From JAUIAI01 sp045106815 (GTDB lineage: Bacteria > Pseudomonadota > Gammaproteobacteria > Burkholderiales > Burkholderiaceae_E), in the NCBI GenBank assembly GCA_045106815.1, contig JBGCFG010000049.1:9617-73616 (forward strand): a stretch of DNA of 64,000 nucleotides, read 5' to 3'. This document shows positions 54,738 through 63,946 of this stretch, one piece after another. Each line of letters begins with the position of its first letter. Position 1 is the first letter of the stretch. Both the position numbers and the translations under genes were made by a program. The notes beneath the pieces are model-generated. The model did not search any database. It saw only the letters and a program-made list of their open reading frames with translations, and was not told the DNA's origin.

Positions 54738-55433
54738 TCAGGCGCACGTAACCTCTGACCAAGTCGAAAAGGCTCGATCGCGCAACATCCTATGGTTTTT
54801 GGCTTGGTGCAAGTGACGTCCATAACGAAACAGATTGTTCACTCTGGCATGTAACGATAGGAACCGTTGCGCGTTTTTCGCCGATTTGAATCGTTGCATC
54901 TGACGCTCCCGTCTTCGAGTTGCCTGGTGCGAATTCTCTGCTCGGTTATTCGCATAACGGCGTGTGTCGTCTTCAGCACCGGACAGCACATTCCTGACGG
55001 CAGAAGGATAGCTTTTGAGACGATCGGTGACAACGACTCTAGGTGCCCTGCCCTGGCGCTCAAGTAACTTCCGAAAGAACCGCTCAGCTGCAATCCGGTT
55101 ACGACGCCGTTGCACCAGGATATCCAGAACATCGCCGTCCTGGTCGACTGCGCGCCAAAGATAATAATGTTCGCCATTGATCTTGACGAACACCTCGTCA
55201 CAGAAGCACCGATCCGCGCACTTAGCTTCACGCCGTTTCAGGATTCGTTGATAGCCAGGCCCAAACTTCAGGCACCAGCAGCGTATAGATTCGTATGAGA
55301 CCGTCACGCCGCCCTGCGCCAATAGGTCTTCAACGTCGCGAAAGCTCAGCGAAAACCGATGGTATAGCCAAACGGCTGTACTGATAACTTCAGGCGGAAA
55401 GCGATGACCGTGGTAGCGATTGGCTGGTTTCAT
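54738..55433 (-). CDS. IS6-family transposase
   Basis: 231 residues from ATG 55433 (MKPANRYHGHRFPPEVI). Helix-turn-helix region about 25-60 (LSFRDVEDLLAQGGVTVSYE), then the DDE core: Asp in CDEVFVKING, Asp in VVTDRLKSYPSA and Glu in NRAENSHQ, with RERQMQRFKS after it. Length and motifs are those of intact IS6/IS26-like enzymes. The longer frame to 55538 crosses the terminal repeat and is rejected. Confidence 0.93.
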   Translation of the reverse strand: MKPANRYHGHRFPPEVISTAVWLYHRFSLSFRDVEDLLAQGGVTVSYESIRCWCLKFGPGYQRILKRREAKCADRCFCDEVFVKINGEHYYLWRAVDQDGDVLDILVQRRRNRIAAERFFRKLLERQGRAPRVVVTDRLKSYPSAVRNVLSGAEDDTRRYANNRAENSHQATRRRERQMQRFKSAKNAQRFLSLHARVNNLFRYGRHLHQAKNHRMLRDRAFSTWSEVTCA

Positions 55434-55457
55434 CACAGCAGCTTGCCATATCCTTGA

Positions 55458-55477
55458 GCAAGTTGACAATGCCCTCT
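55458..55477 (-). repeat. Right terminal inverted repeat of the IS6 element
   Basis: Exact inverted copy of 54681-54700, placed 24 bases upstream of the transposase start. Confidence 0.85.
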
Positions 55478-55735
55478 TCTGCCTGAATGACCCAGGCATG
55501 TCTAGAGCATGGCAATCAAAACGCCATTGCCCCGGCAACAGACTCCCCTAAGTGACGTGATTCTTTTCGACTGGAAACAATAGCGCAAGATCACCGTAGC
55601 ATTCCGCCGTATCCTGGGTTCATGGGATGTCAGGTCGTGTCCAAGCTACAGTAGCTTCGTCACACGTGTCAGCGTCTTGAAGGCACTTGCCAGCACACAC
55701 ATCATCGCTGGACGTGACGATGCCGCCCCGACGAG

Positions 55736-58700
55736 CTATGCGGGCTGACCTGCTGTGCTTGCGATCACCATCAATCGCTGACCAGCATTGATCGCTTGGC
55801 CTACTTTTGCGACCGGTTCCTGGACCACACCACTGACGTACGCTGTCACCGATATCTCCATTTTCATTGACTCGACGATGCATAGACATTGCCCTTTATC
55901 GACCTTATCGCCCGGTTTGACAGGCACCTGCCACACACTGCCGGCAACAGGACTGTCAACCGCGAGCATCCCGGGCGCGAGTGGGACGCTGTCGTCGTCT
56001 ACAGACGCAGCGGCCAGATCAGCTTCAAAGTTCATCTGCCCCGTTTCGATCCAACGGGTCAGCTCGCCTTGAAAGGCTGCGCCGCGGTGCTGAGCAAACT
56101 CGTCAATGCTTTGCTTGTGTTCATTTAGAAATGACTGGTATTGAGAAAGGCTGAACGTGCTTTGCTCAACTTTGAGCGGGTAATTCCCGTGCGGAAACTG
56201 CTCACGGATCTCGGTAAGTTCGTCGGCGCTGACTTCGTAAAAGCGAATCTGATCGAAAAATCTGAGCAGCCATGGTTTGGTGAACTCGCCAGTCCGATGG
56301 AATCGATTCCACATTTGCAAGGTACGCCCAACAAATTGATAGCCTCCTGGTCCTTCCATCCCATAGACGCAGAGATAAGAGCCACCAATCCCCACTGAGT
56401 TCTCGGCAGTCCAGGTGCGTGCTGGGTTGTACTTGGTTGTAACCAGCCGATGTCGTGGATCAAGTGGCGTGGCCACTGGCGCGCCCAGATAGACATCCCC
56501 AAGGCCAAGTACCAGGTAGCTAGCATCGAAAACGGTGTTCTTTACGGCTTGCTGATCTGCCAGACCATTGATCCGACGAATGAACTCGATATTGCTCGGA
56601 CACCACGGTGCATCGGGCCTAACGACCTGTGTGTATTTTTCGATCGCCTGTTGACAGGCGTCATCGTCCCAGCTTAACGGTAGATGGACGATACGCGATG
56701 GCAACTCGAGCGCATCGATGTTCTGTAAGCCTTGAAGCGCATTGCTAATGCCTTCAATCAGGTGTGCTGTCGACAGCCGCAAGCTGTCGTAGTGCACCTG
56801 CAGTGAGCGAATGCCCGGGGTCAATTCGAGCAAACCCGGCAGTGCTGATTCCTGCAACTTCAGCATCAACGCGTGCACGATGATTCGCAAGCGAATGTCG
56901 AGCTTTAGCGGGCCAACTTCGATCAGCAGATACCGGTCACCGGCTGCCCGAATCACGACATCATCGCCGCCGGCACCGCCTGGCAGGTGCTTGAGCGCAG
57001 GGGACGAAGACAGCAGCGCGTCTGTGGGGATTGAACTTACCGGTGTCACCCGCAACTGCAACGACTCAATCGTTTGCTCCTGCTCCCGGGCCAACATATT
57101 GGCATCATCAAGACTGATCGCTTCAAATCGAACATAGTCCCCTGGCGCAAGCTGGCCCAGTTTGTAGAGGTCGGCGTGAATGACCGTTGCTGGGCAAACG
57201 AATCCGCCGAGCGATGGTCCGTCCGGCCCCAGAATGACGGGCATATCACCGGTAAAGTCGACCGTGCCAATCGCGTAGCCATTGTCATGAATGTTGGATG
57301 GATGCAGGCCGGCCTCACCACCATCGGATCGCGCCCAACCTGGTTTTGGGCCAATGAGCCGAACACCCGTGCGACTCGAATTGAAATGCACCTGCCAGCG
57401 CGCTTCGAAGAACGCCTTTATTCCCTCATCGGTAAAAAAGTCGGGAGCGCCGTGTGGGCCGTAGATAACGCGCAATACGGTGACATCACGCCACTCAGGT
57501 GTGATCGCTTTGTCCAATGCGTTGCCTGCAAGCGCTGCCTGCTCTGGGTCAAGCGGTAATAGATGCAGTACGTCACCAGTACGAAGCGCCCGTCCGCCAT
57601 GCCCGCCAAACCGGCCCAGCGTAAACGTAGAACGGGAGCCAAGATAGGGTTCGCACTGCAAACCACCGGCGACACAAAGATAGCTTCGCAATCCACCGCT
57701 GACGGTACCGATGTCGAGTTGTTGCCCTGCCTTTACCGAGATCACCCGATTCGTTTCGAACGCTTCGCCGTCTAGCTTGCAAGGAACGGGCGCGCCCGTG
57801 ACCACTAGGCAAGTGTCAGAATTGAACTTGAGACTGGGGCCTTGAACGGTCAGTTCGAGACCAGCAGCATCTGGCGAATTGTTGAGCAATCTGTTACCCA
57901 GACGAAACGAGTAACTGTCAAACGGGCCTGACGGCGGTACGCCGACATCCCAGTAACCAATCCGGCCAGGCGAGTCTTGAATCGTCGTCATCGTGCCGGG
58001 CGCATTCACATCGACCGTGACAGCCACTGGCGAAAACTCGTTCAGAAAGCGTGTATGCAGAGCCCCTTGTCTAAAATCAGTTCGCAACACCGCCTGCAAG
58101 TAAGACAGATTGGTTTCGACACCCTCAATGAGCGTGTCATTCAAAGCGCCTTCGAGTTGAGCAATCGCCGCTTCGCGCGTTGGCGCGTGAACGATAAGTT
58201 TGGCTAGCATTGGGTCATATCGGGCAGAGACGTCAATCCCCGCCTCAACCCAGTGATCGATTCGTAGGCTTTCGGCGGGCACTGGCCAGCGGACCGTCGT
58301 CAGTAGCCCCGCGCAGGGTTGAAATTCTTTGTTCGGATCTTCTGCATAAATGCGCGCCTGAATACTATGCCCTTGTGGCGCCAGGTTGGTACCATCGACA
58401 CGTTGCTGAAACAGCGCATCGAACGCGGTGAGTTCGCCAGACGCAACCTCAAGCATGAGCGCTACCAGATCGACGTCGTGGACCTGCTCGGTGATGCCAT
58501 GTTCAACCTGCAATCGGGTGTTGGCTTCCAAAAACCAAAACTGTTCTCGTTCCTGATCATAGATAAACTCTACCGTGCCGGCGCCTCGGTACTGAACCGC
58601 CTCTAACAAGCGCTGTGCCGCAGCCTGCAGCTCTTCCCGCACCTGCTTTGGCAGGTTGGGCGCTGGCGTTTCTTCAAGAACTTTTTGGTTTCGACGCTGC

Positions 58701-59389
58701 GAAGAACAGTCACGTTCTGTAAAGGTAATCGCCCGTCCTTTGCCATCGCCGAGCACTTGTACCTCGATGTGACGTGCGTGTTCAATGAATTGTTCAACAA
58801 ATACGCCGTCGTTCGAGAAGTGGTTTGCCCCCAGTCGACGGACAGAGTCGAACGCGGCAGCAAGGGCCGAATCATCGCGGCAGATCTGCATACCGATTCC
58901 ACCACCGCCGGCTGTGCTTTTAAGCATCACCGGATACCCAATTCCCTGTGCTGCCTTCGTCGCCGCATCAAGCGAGGTCAATAGCTCACTGCCCTGGACC
59001 ACCGGCACATCATGCTGCATCGCGATCTCTCGAGCGCGATGCTTCAGACCAAACGCCTCGATCTGGGCGGATGTTGGACCGACGAAGACAATACCGCTCG
59101 CTTCACAGGCATTGGCGAAACTTGCGTTCTCACTCAGAAATCCATAGCCCGGGTGAATCGCATCAGCATTGACTTGCTTGGCCAGTTGAATCAGATATGC
59201 CTGATTGAGATAGGTCTCGGTGGCTGGCCCTGAACCTAAGCATAGTGATTCATCGGCTGCCCGAACATGGAGAGAATGGCGATCGTCTTCTGCATAAACG
59301 GCGACGCTGGCAATGCCCATCGCCTTAAGCGTTCGACAGACTCGTACGGCAATGGCGCCACGATTGGCGACGATGACTTTGGTGAACAT
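55736..59389 (-). CDS. Guanidine carboxylase (annotated as urea carboxylase family)
   Basis: 1217 residues. Biotin carboxylase domain about 1-450 (HPGYGFLSENASF, ATP-grasp KSTAGGGGIGMQ, EANTRLQVEHGITE). KipA/KipI-like carboxyltransferase parts follow, about 470-780 (IQDSPGRIGYWDVGVPPSG) and 830-1090. A biotinyl domain ends the chain with biotin Lys1176 in VESMKMEI. The enzyme carboxylates guanidine or urea using ATP and bicarbonate. The guanidine-I riboswitch and DUF1989 partners point to guanidine. Allophanate hydrolase, the usual next enzyme, is not downstream. Confidence 0.9.
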   Translation of the reverse strand: MFTKVIVANRGAIAVRVCRTLKAMGIASVAVYAEDDRHSLHVRAADESLCLGSGPATETYLNQAYLIQLAKQVNADAIHPGYGFLSENASFANACEASGIVFVGPTSAQIEAFGLKHRAREIAMQHDVPVVQGSELLTSLDAATKAAQGIGYPVMLKSTAGGGGIGMQICRDDSALAAAFDSVRRLGANHFSNDGVFVEQFIEHARHIEVQVLGDGKGRAITFTERDCSSQRRNQKVLEETPAPNLPKQVREELQAAAQRLLEAVQYRGAGTVEFIYDQEREQFWFLEANTRLQVEHGITEQVHDVDLVALMLEVASGELTAFDALFQQRVDGTNLAPQGHSIQARIYAEDPNKEFQPCAGLLTTVRWPVPAESLRIDHWVEAGIDVSARYDPMLAKLIVHAPTREAAIAQLEGALNDTLIEGVETNLSYLQAVLRTDFRQGALHTRFLNEFSPVAVTVDVNAPGTMTTIQDSPGRIGYWDVGVPPSGPFDSYSFRLGNRLLNNSPDAAGLELTVQGPSLKFNSDTCLVVTGAPVPCKLDGEAFETNRVISVKAGQQLDIGTVSGGLRSYLCVAGGLQCEPYLGSRSTFTLGRFGGHGGRALRTGDVLHLLPLDPEQAALAGNALDKAITPEWRDVTVLRVIYGPHGAPDFFTDEGIKAFFEARWQVHFNSSRTGVRLIGPKPGWARSDGGEAGLHPSNIHDNGYAIGTVDFTGDMPVILGPDGPSLGGFVCPATVIHADLYKLGQLAPGDYVRFEAISLDDANMLAREQEQTIESLQLRVTPVSSIPTDALLSSSPALKHLPGGAGGDDVVIRAAGDRYLLIEVGPLKLDIRLRIIVHALMLKLQESALPGLLELTPGIRSLQVHYDSLRLSTAHLIEGISNALQGLQNIDALELPSRIVHLPLSWDDDACQQAIEKYTQVVRPDAPWCPSNIEFIRRINGLADQQAVKNTVFDASYLVLGLGDVYLGAPVATPLDPRHRLVTTKYNPARTWTAENSVGIGGSYLCVYGMEGPGGYQFVGRTLQMWNRFHRTGEFTKPWLLRFFDQIRFYEVSADELTEIREQFPHGNYPLKVEQSTFSLSQYQSFLNEHKQSIDEFAQHRGAAFQGELTRWIETGQMNFEADLAAASVDDDSVPLAPGMLAVDSPVAGSVWQVPVKPGDKVDKGQCLCIVESMKMEISVTAYVSGVVQEPVAKVGQAINAGQRLMVIASTAGQPA

Positions 59390-59391
59390 CT

Positions 59392-60030
59392 TTAGTCCCA
59401 GATCAGCATCTCGAGCGGCGTTGGATTAAAGCCGCTGCAAGGATTGTTTAGCTGTGGACAGTTTGAGATCAGAACCAATACATCCATCAACGCCAGCATC
59501 TCAACATACTTGCCAGGCGCAGAAATCCCATCCTCAAAGGTCAGCCCCCCTTCGGCCGTTATCGGCACGTTCATAAAGAAGTTGACGTTGTGTGTGATGT
59601 CTCGCTTGGTCAGGCCCAGGCCCTCATGTTCGGCTAGGGCGAGCATCCAGCTATCACGGCAGGCATGCATACAACGCTTCTCAAGTGCGTATCGAACGGT
59701 ATTGCTTTCAGTGGCACAAGCGCCTCCAAGCGTATCGTGACGGCCGCAGGTATCTGCGACGATCTTCAGCATCGGCTGCTGATAGTTCGACAGCAAAATG
59801 CTGTGCAAACCCAGGTAGACATTACCCTGTTCGCGAATGGTGTCGGTAGCGCTGTACCGCTCTTGCGTGTCGGTCGCGCTGTAAAACAGCGCATCAGCGG
59901 CTTGATTCCCCTCAAGATCCACGATTCTGAAGGTTTGCCCAGCTTTCACACGGTGTAGCCAGTAGTCCCCCGACATGACCGTCTCACGATACGCGGCGGC
60001 ATCGGGTGCGAGTTCACTCTCATGCATCAT
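59392..60030 (-). CDS. DUF1989 protein, carboxyguanidine deiminase subunit (UAAP2)
   Basis: 212 residues of the urea-carboxylase-associated-protein 2 type: GQTFRIVDLEGNQAADALFYS, DTCGRHDTLGGAC, THNVNFFMNVPI, NCPQLNNPCSGFNPTP. With UAAP1 it forms an enzyme that removes ammonia from carboxyguanidine to give allophanate. ATG 60030 overlaps the UAAP1 stop (ATGA) and has GGGAG upstream; the frame to 60120 is rejected. The carboxylase start follows after 2 bases. Confidence 0.88.
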   Translation of the reverse strand: MMHESELAPDAAAYRETVMSGDYWLHRVKAGQTFRIVDLEGNQAADALFYSATDTQERYSATDTIREQGNVYLGLHSILLSNYQQPMLKIVADTCGRHDTLGGACATESNTVRYALEKRCMHACRDSWMLALAEHEGLGLTKRDITHNVNFFMNVPITAEGGLTFEDGISAPGKYVEMLALMDVLVLISNCPQLNNPCSGFNPTPLEMLIWD

Positions 60031-60767
60031 GCCAAGCTCCCAGATGCGGGCACCGAGCCCAGGTGATAGAGCCAGTTGTTTTTGAAGCCACGGCGATTTT
60101 CTTCGCAATGATTCAGGCAAATGTCGTCGTCTTGAACCGGCGCCGCAAGGGCCAGTTCACATTGCACGGGTTTCCGTGGATAGGTTGGCAGATTGGTCAG
60201 CGGATGTGGGCAGGTATGCATCATCACCAGCGTATCCATCTCAAAACGCAAAGTGACACTGGCACCAGGCACGCTATGGTCTGCTTGTAAGCTCAAAGCG
60301 CCGTCTTCATTGGCAGAAACCTTGCTGAACCAGTTCAAGTTTGCCGACAAATCACGAGGACCCAGTCCAGCCTTCGCAAGCTCCACCAAGAAGGCATCAT
60401 GTCCGTTTTGGTGCCATTCGTTACGGTCCCGCTGATAACTGCGTTCACCGAACCGCTCAGTCACCTGGCTTGCAGTACTGTTGCCACAAACCGTGTCGTG
60501 CCAACCAACCGAGTCTTCGATCACAGAACAAAAAATGCGCCCCATATCTGAATACAAGCAATGGCCAGCCGTAATTCGGAACGTGTGCTGCGCTTTAAGT
60601 GTGTCAGGCGCGTTGTAGCGTTCAAGCAAATGATCTGGGTTGTAAAGCAGCATTCCCAGGTTAGCGCCGCCAAGCGTATCAGTCAGCTTGAGTTGCATGC
60701 CACGTCTCACCCGGAGCGACCAGTGGCCGGCTGCCGGGATGGTGAATTCGTAAAGTGGTTCAGTCAT
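60027..60767 (-). CDS. DUF1989 protein, carboxyguanidine deiminase subunit (UAAP1)
   Basis: 246 residues, paralogous to the next gene: GMQLKLTDTLGGANLGMLLYN, DSVGWHDTVCGNS, LSANLNWFSKV, HTCPHPLTNLP and a Cys-His tail CLNHC. Partner of UAAP2 in carboxyguanidine deiminase. Overlaps the ABC ATPase stop and the UAAP2 start by 4 bases each, so the subunits are made in step. Confidence 0.88.
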   Translation of the reverse strand: MTEPLYEFTIPAAGHWSLRVRRGMQLKLTDTLGGANLGMLLYNPDHLLERYNAPDTLKAQHTFRITAGHCLYSDMGRIFCSVIEDSVGWHDTVCGNSTASQVTERFGERSYQRDRNEWHQNGHDAFLVELAKAGLGPRDLSANLNWFSKVSANEDGALSLQADHSVPGASVTLRFEMDTLVMMHTCPHPLTNLPTYPRKPVQCELALAAPVQDDDICLNHCEENRRGFKNNWLYHLGSVPASGSLA

Positions 60768-61531
60768 TGGGGCTCTCGTATGCTTTTGGGTGCATCATTG
60801 TCCAGTCGTGGCCTGTCGCCAGCGGGTAAGTCATAGGTGATTCGAGCGCCGTAGGCCTGCGGCTCGTCTGGATCGATCCGGACTTTGTCAAACACCCATA
60901 GGCGTGTGCCGAGTTTGAATCCCTCACTTAAGTCGTGCGTGATCATGAAAACGGTTAGGCCATGCTCACGCCAAAGATCAAGCACTAATTCGTGCATGTC
61001 TTTGCGAATACCAGGGTCCAATGCGCCAAATGGCTCATCAAGTAAAAGGACTTTGGGTTTTGCGATAAGCGACTGCGCTAAAGCAAGGCGTTGTTGCATG
61101 CCACCAGACAGTTGGTGAGGGTACTTGTCACTGGCATCTTTCAAACCAACCCGTTCGATAAGACTCATCGCTTCGTCTCGTGCTTGTTTTCGAGCTTGGC
61201 CTACCAGACGCGCCAGAAACGGGCTCGCGCCGAATTCCCCGGCAATCAGAACATTGCCCAAAACAGTCAGATGCGGGAAGACAGAGTAACGCTGAAAAAC
61301 GATTCCGCGTCGAGCATCTGGTTCCGCCGCAATCGGTTGACCGGCCAACAAGAGTTCACCCCGGCTGGCGGTCTCTGTGCCAAGCAGCAGATTGAGCAAA
61401 GTGGTTTTACCGCAACCCGATGCGCCAACAATCGTGATGAACTCGCCTTGCTCAACCTTAGCGTTGATGTTCTCCAGCACGACTTGATCGTCATAGCTCA
61501 TCCATAGGTGCTTGAGATTGATATAGCTCAT
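60764..61531 (-). CDS. NitT/TauT-type ABC transporter ATPase
   Basis: 255 residues: Walker A GASGCGKTT, signature LSGGMQQR, Walker B VLLLDEPFGALD, H-loop THDLSEG. ATG 61531 overlaps the permease stop by 4 bases; the 72 extra residues of a longer frame lie inside the permease gene. It powers uptake of guanidine or a related compound in this operon. Confidence 0.92.
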   Translation of the reverse strand: MSYINLKHLWMSYDDQVVLENINAKVEQGEFITIVGASGCGKTTLLNLLLGTETASRGELLLAGQPIAAEPDARRGIVFQRYSVFPHLTVLGNVLIAGEFGASPFLARLVGQARKQARDEAMSLIERVGLKDASDKYPHQLSGGMQQRLALAQSLIAKPKVLLLDEPFGALDPGIRKDMHELVLDLWREHGLTVFMITHDLSEGFKLGTRLWVFDKVRIDPDEPQAYGARITYDLPAGDRPRLDNDAPKSIREPQ

Positions 61532-62364
61532 GTCGCACCAGTGCCAGGTTGGGTCGTCTGCACAAACCAAGGGAAGAGGCTTTTTGTCGCGATTTTCAAG
61601 AGCGCATCCAGACAGAACGCCAGAATCGTGATCCACAATACGTATGGAATGATGACGTCCATTGCAAGGTAGCGGCGGACCAAGAATATCCGGTAGCCAA
61701 GGCCTTCGGTAGCCGCAATAGCTTCCGCAGCGATCAGGAACAACCAAGCAGTCCCCAGTGCGAGGCGCAGCGCGTTGAATAGTCGCGGCAATATCTGCGG
61801 CAAGATCACCCTGACAATGATTTGCCAGGTATTTGCACCAAGGGTCTGCGCTTTAACAATTTGCTCGCGGGGTATCTCTAGCACGCGCTGCTGCAAGTCA
61901 CGCGCCATAAATGGCGTGATGCCCACGATGATTAACACAACCTTCGACAACTCGCCCAGTCCAAAAACGATAAATAGAATAGGCAATACCGCCATCGGCG
62001 GAATCAGCGATATCGCCGTCACGGCCGGTGCCAGACCGGCTCGAAGCAGTGGCAATGCGCCAGTGGCAATGCCCATCACCAACGCGATAGCGCCACTGAT
62101 GCCAACCCCCATTAATAGACGGGCGAGGCTTGCGAACGTGTCGTCCCAGAACAGAAAGCGCCCGGTTCGTTTGCTGGGTGTAAACGCGAGTCGATCAATT
62201 GCCTGCCCTATGCTGTGAACTGATGGCAGCAGCTTGTCATTTGGATTGATAGCGAGTCGCGCATCAGACGCCCACAGATAAACGGCTAGCAGGATCAGAA
62301 ACGGCACAATCCCGAGCAGCAACCGAGGCAAGCGACCTGGTTGCTGATTGATGAGCTTTTTCAT
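61528..62364 (-). CDS. NitT/TauT-type ABC transporter permease
   Basis: 278 residues with six helices and the EAA loop KAQTLGANTWQIIVRVILPQ. It follows the binding-protein gene by 12 bases. As a single permease it must act as a homodimer. Same family as the permeases found with UAAP genes in other proteobacteria. Confidence 0.92.
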   Translation of the reverse strand: MKKLINQQPGRLPRLLLGIVPFLILLAVYLWASDARLAINPNDKLLPSVHSIGQAIDRLAFTPSKRTGRFLFWDDTFASLARLLMGVGISGAIALVMGIATGALPLLRAGLAPAVTAISLIPPMAVLPILFIVFGLGELSKVVLIIVGITPFMARDLQQRVLEIPREQIVKAQTLGANTWQIIVRVILPQILPRLFNALRLALGTAWLFLIAAEAIAATEGLGYRIFLVRRYLAMDVIIPYVLWITILAFCLDALLKIATKSLFPWFVQTTQPGTGAT

Positions 62365-62376
62365 TGCCCGGAGAAC

Positions 62377-63447
62377 TTACAGCTTGCCGTCTGCCGCCAT
62401 TTGCATATACAGCGGCGTAAAGCGGAGCTTGATGTTGTCTTTACTTCCCACAACCCCAACGGGTGTTTCGATCCCAATGAAGTTTGAGTCACTGGCGCCA
62501 TCACCTAGTAGACCGTGGGTGAAAGAAAACGAGGCCACTGACTTCATCGTGTCGGGCAAGGCCTTGCTGTTGACAAATTCAACAGCTTCTAGAGGTGAAT
62601 AAAACATCTGCGTTGAATCGAGCTGAGCTTCATAACCGGCTAGGTCGGTACCGGAAGCCTTGCCCATCGCAGTCTTTGCGGCAACGCTCTGCGGAGAGTT
62701 GCCACTCATCAAACCCATGATTTCATACCAGGCACCCGTGAGCGCTTTGCCAAGCTTAGGGTTGTCGGCGAGAGTCTGGGTGTTGACGACCATGAGATCG
62801 ATAATCTCGCCAGGTATCTTCGATGAATCAAAGACCTTCGCGCTGTTGGGCATTGAGGTAATTTCGGAGAGCAACGGGTTCCATGTTGCGACGGCCGTTA
62901 CGCCGTTCGTTGCGTAGGCGGCGACCATGTCGGCGTCAGACGTATTAACGACTTTCACGTCTTTCTCAGACATGCCGACACTCTCTAGACCTCTTGCAAG
63001 CAAATAATGGGATACCGACAGCTCAACCAAATTGACTTGCTGACCCTTGATATCGGCTAACGTCTTGCCGCCCTTCAAGACGACACCGTCATTGCCATTT
63101 GAAAAATCACCAACGATCAATGCTGTTGAGTCAACCCCACCAGCCGCCGGGATCGTCAACGCATCCATGTTGGTCATTGTGCAACCGTCGAAGCCGCCAG
63201 CGGTGTACTGATTAATTGACTCGACATAGTCATTGATTTGCACCACTTCAATTTCAATGTCGTATTTATCAGCCCACTTATTCACAATGCCTTGTTCAGC
63301 ACCATAACCCCACGGCATCCAACCGACGTAGATCGACCAGCACACTTTGAACTGATCTTTGGTTTGAGCTATGGCATTTGTTGCTGTCAGTGCGCCTGTA
63401 CTTGCAATGGTCAGGCTGACGATGGCGGAAACGATTGAGCGATGCAT
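62377..63447 (-). CDS. ABC transporter substrate-binding protein of the guanidine operon
   Basis: 356 residues, signal peptide about 1-27 (TNAIAQ), NMT1/TauA-like fold (WSIYVGWMPWGYGAEQGIVNKW, GGFDGCTMTNMDAL). Start ATG 63447 with GGAG 8 bases upstream at 63456-63459. First gene of the six-gene operon and directly controlled by the leader. Annotated in relatives as a putative urea binding protein; guanidine or a related ligand is more likely here. Confidence 0.9.
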   Translation of the reverse strand: MHRSIVSAIVSLTIASTGALTATNAIAQTKDQFKVCWSIYVGWMPWGYGAEQGIVNKWADKYDIEIEVVQINDYVESINQYTAGGFDGCTMTNMDALTIPAAGGVDSTALIVGDFSNGNDGVVLKGGKTLADIKGQQVNLVELSVSHYLLARGLESVGMSEKDVKVVNTSDADMVAAYATNGVTAVATWNPLLSEITSMPNSAKVFDSSKIPGEIIDLMVVNTQTLADNPKLGKALTGAWYEIMGLMSGNSPQSVAAKTAMGKASGTDLAGYEAQLDSTQMFYSPLEAVEFVNSKALPDTMKSVASFSFTHGLLGDGASDSNFIGIETPVGVVGSKDNIKLRFTPLYMQMAADGKL

Positions 63448-63510
63448 GAGTAGATCTCCGGTTGGACACGGTCAATGGGCGAGGAATCAATGACCTACTC
63501 GTCACTGTTA
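63448..63510 (-). promoter_or_regulatory. Riboswitch expression platform, ribosome-site helix
   Basis: GAGUAGGUC (63500 to 63492) just after the aptamer can pair over nine positions (one G-U) with GAUCUACUC (63456 to 63448), which runs from the end of the GGAG ribosome site to the base before the ATG. This helix would hide the start region, so control is probably at translation. Pairing is seen; switching is inferred. Confidence 0.6.
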
Positions 63511-63604
63511 ACCTCCCGGGCTTTTATCCCGCCGTGTAACCCTCCGGACGAGGGTCGTTCGCTCTCGGACCAGACACCACTGATGTGGCCGGAACCCTAG
63601 CGAA
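63511..63604 (-). promoter_or_regulatory. Guanidine-I (ykkC) riboswitch aptamer
   Basis: On the minus strand the conserved pieces appear in order: GCTAGGGTTCCGGCC, TGGTCCGAGAGC, GGGTTACACGGCGGGAT and AAAGCCCGGGAGG. This is the consensus of the ykkC class that binds guanidinium. It precedes the binding-protein gene by 63 bases and should raise expression when guanidine is present. Confidence 0.93.
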
Positions 63605-63871
63605 CCATTGCTCAATCTTTACAGGTGTCCAATGGCAGTGCGCCATTGATTTCCTCTCATAAACGTTGGAAGCAAGACCTGTGCCGGCAAGTCTCATTAC
63701 AGCTCGCAGCGCTTACCGGCGGTGCAATAACGAGGCAATACCTAGGCGATGGCGAGGCAAAGTCACCGTTTGGGTCATTGCGCACAGCGCTTGTTTGAAC
63801 GTTATTGGTGCAGATTGTGGTGCCTGGCGCTTATGTTTGGTGCACCGGTACGGCAACTGCAGCAACCGCTA
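63605..63871. other. Promoter region of the guanidine operon, with a dyad
   Basis: No gene is supported here. CAATGGC-agtgc-GCCATTG (63630-63648) is a perfect 7-bp inverted repeat just upstream of the riboswitch; on the minus strand TGTAAAGAT downstream of it could be a -10 box, so the dyad would overlap the -35 position. A plus-strand open frame 63666-63923 crosses the terminator and is not credible. Confidence 0.4.
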
Positions 63872-63919
63872 CAACAAAAAGAGGCCGCCGAGCAGGATTA
63901 CCTGCCAGGCGACCTCTTT
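63872..63919 (-). terminator. Rho-independent terminator of the gene at the right edge
   Basis: On the minus strand AAAGAGG pairs with CCTCTTT, with inner stems CGCC/GGCG and GCAGG/CCTGC around a 4-base loop, and the 3' arm runs into TTTTTGTTG. It lies 28 bases after a stop codon at 63947. Confidence 0.8.
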
Positions 63920-63946
63920 ATGACTACTTACTGCTGCTCCCTAAAC

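Larger units (their letters stand above)
54681..55477. mobile_element. IS6-family insertion sequence
   Basis: A 797-bp unit bounded by perfect 20-bp inverted repeats and holding one IS6 transposase. Size fits the family. No 8-bp target duplication is seen next to the repeats, so it may be old or the product of IS6-type recombination. It lies between the selenoprotein B family gene and the guanidine carboxylase operon. Confidence 0.88.

Noticed and set aside
54673..55485. 8-bp target duplication around the IS6 element
   Set aside because: The bases next to both repeats do not match, whichever repeat end is assumed.
55736..59389. Naming the carboxylase urea carboxylase
   Set aside because: The guanidine-I riboswitch and DUF1989 pair favour guanidine as substrate; the old name would mislead.
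63666..63923. An 85-codon plus-strand frame near the right end
   Set aside because: It runs through a strong terminator and has no family resemblance.
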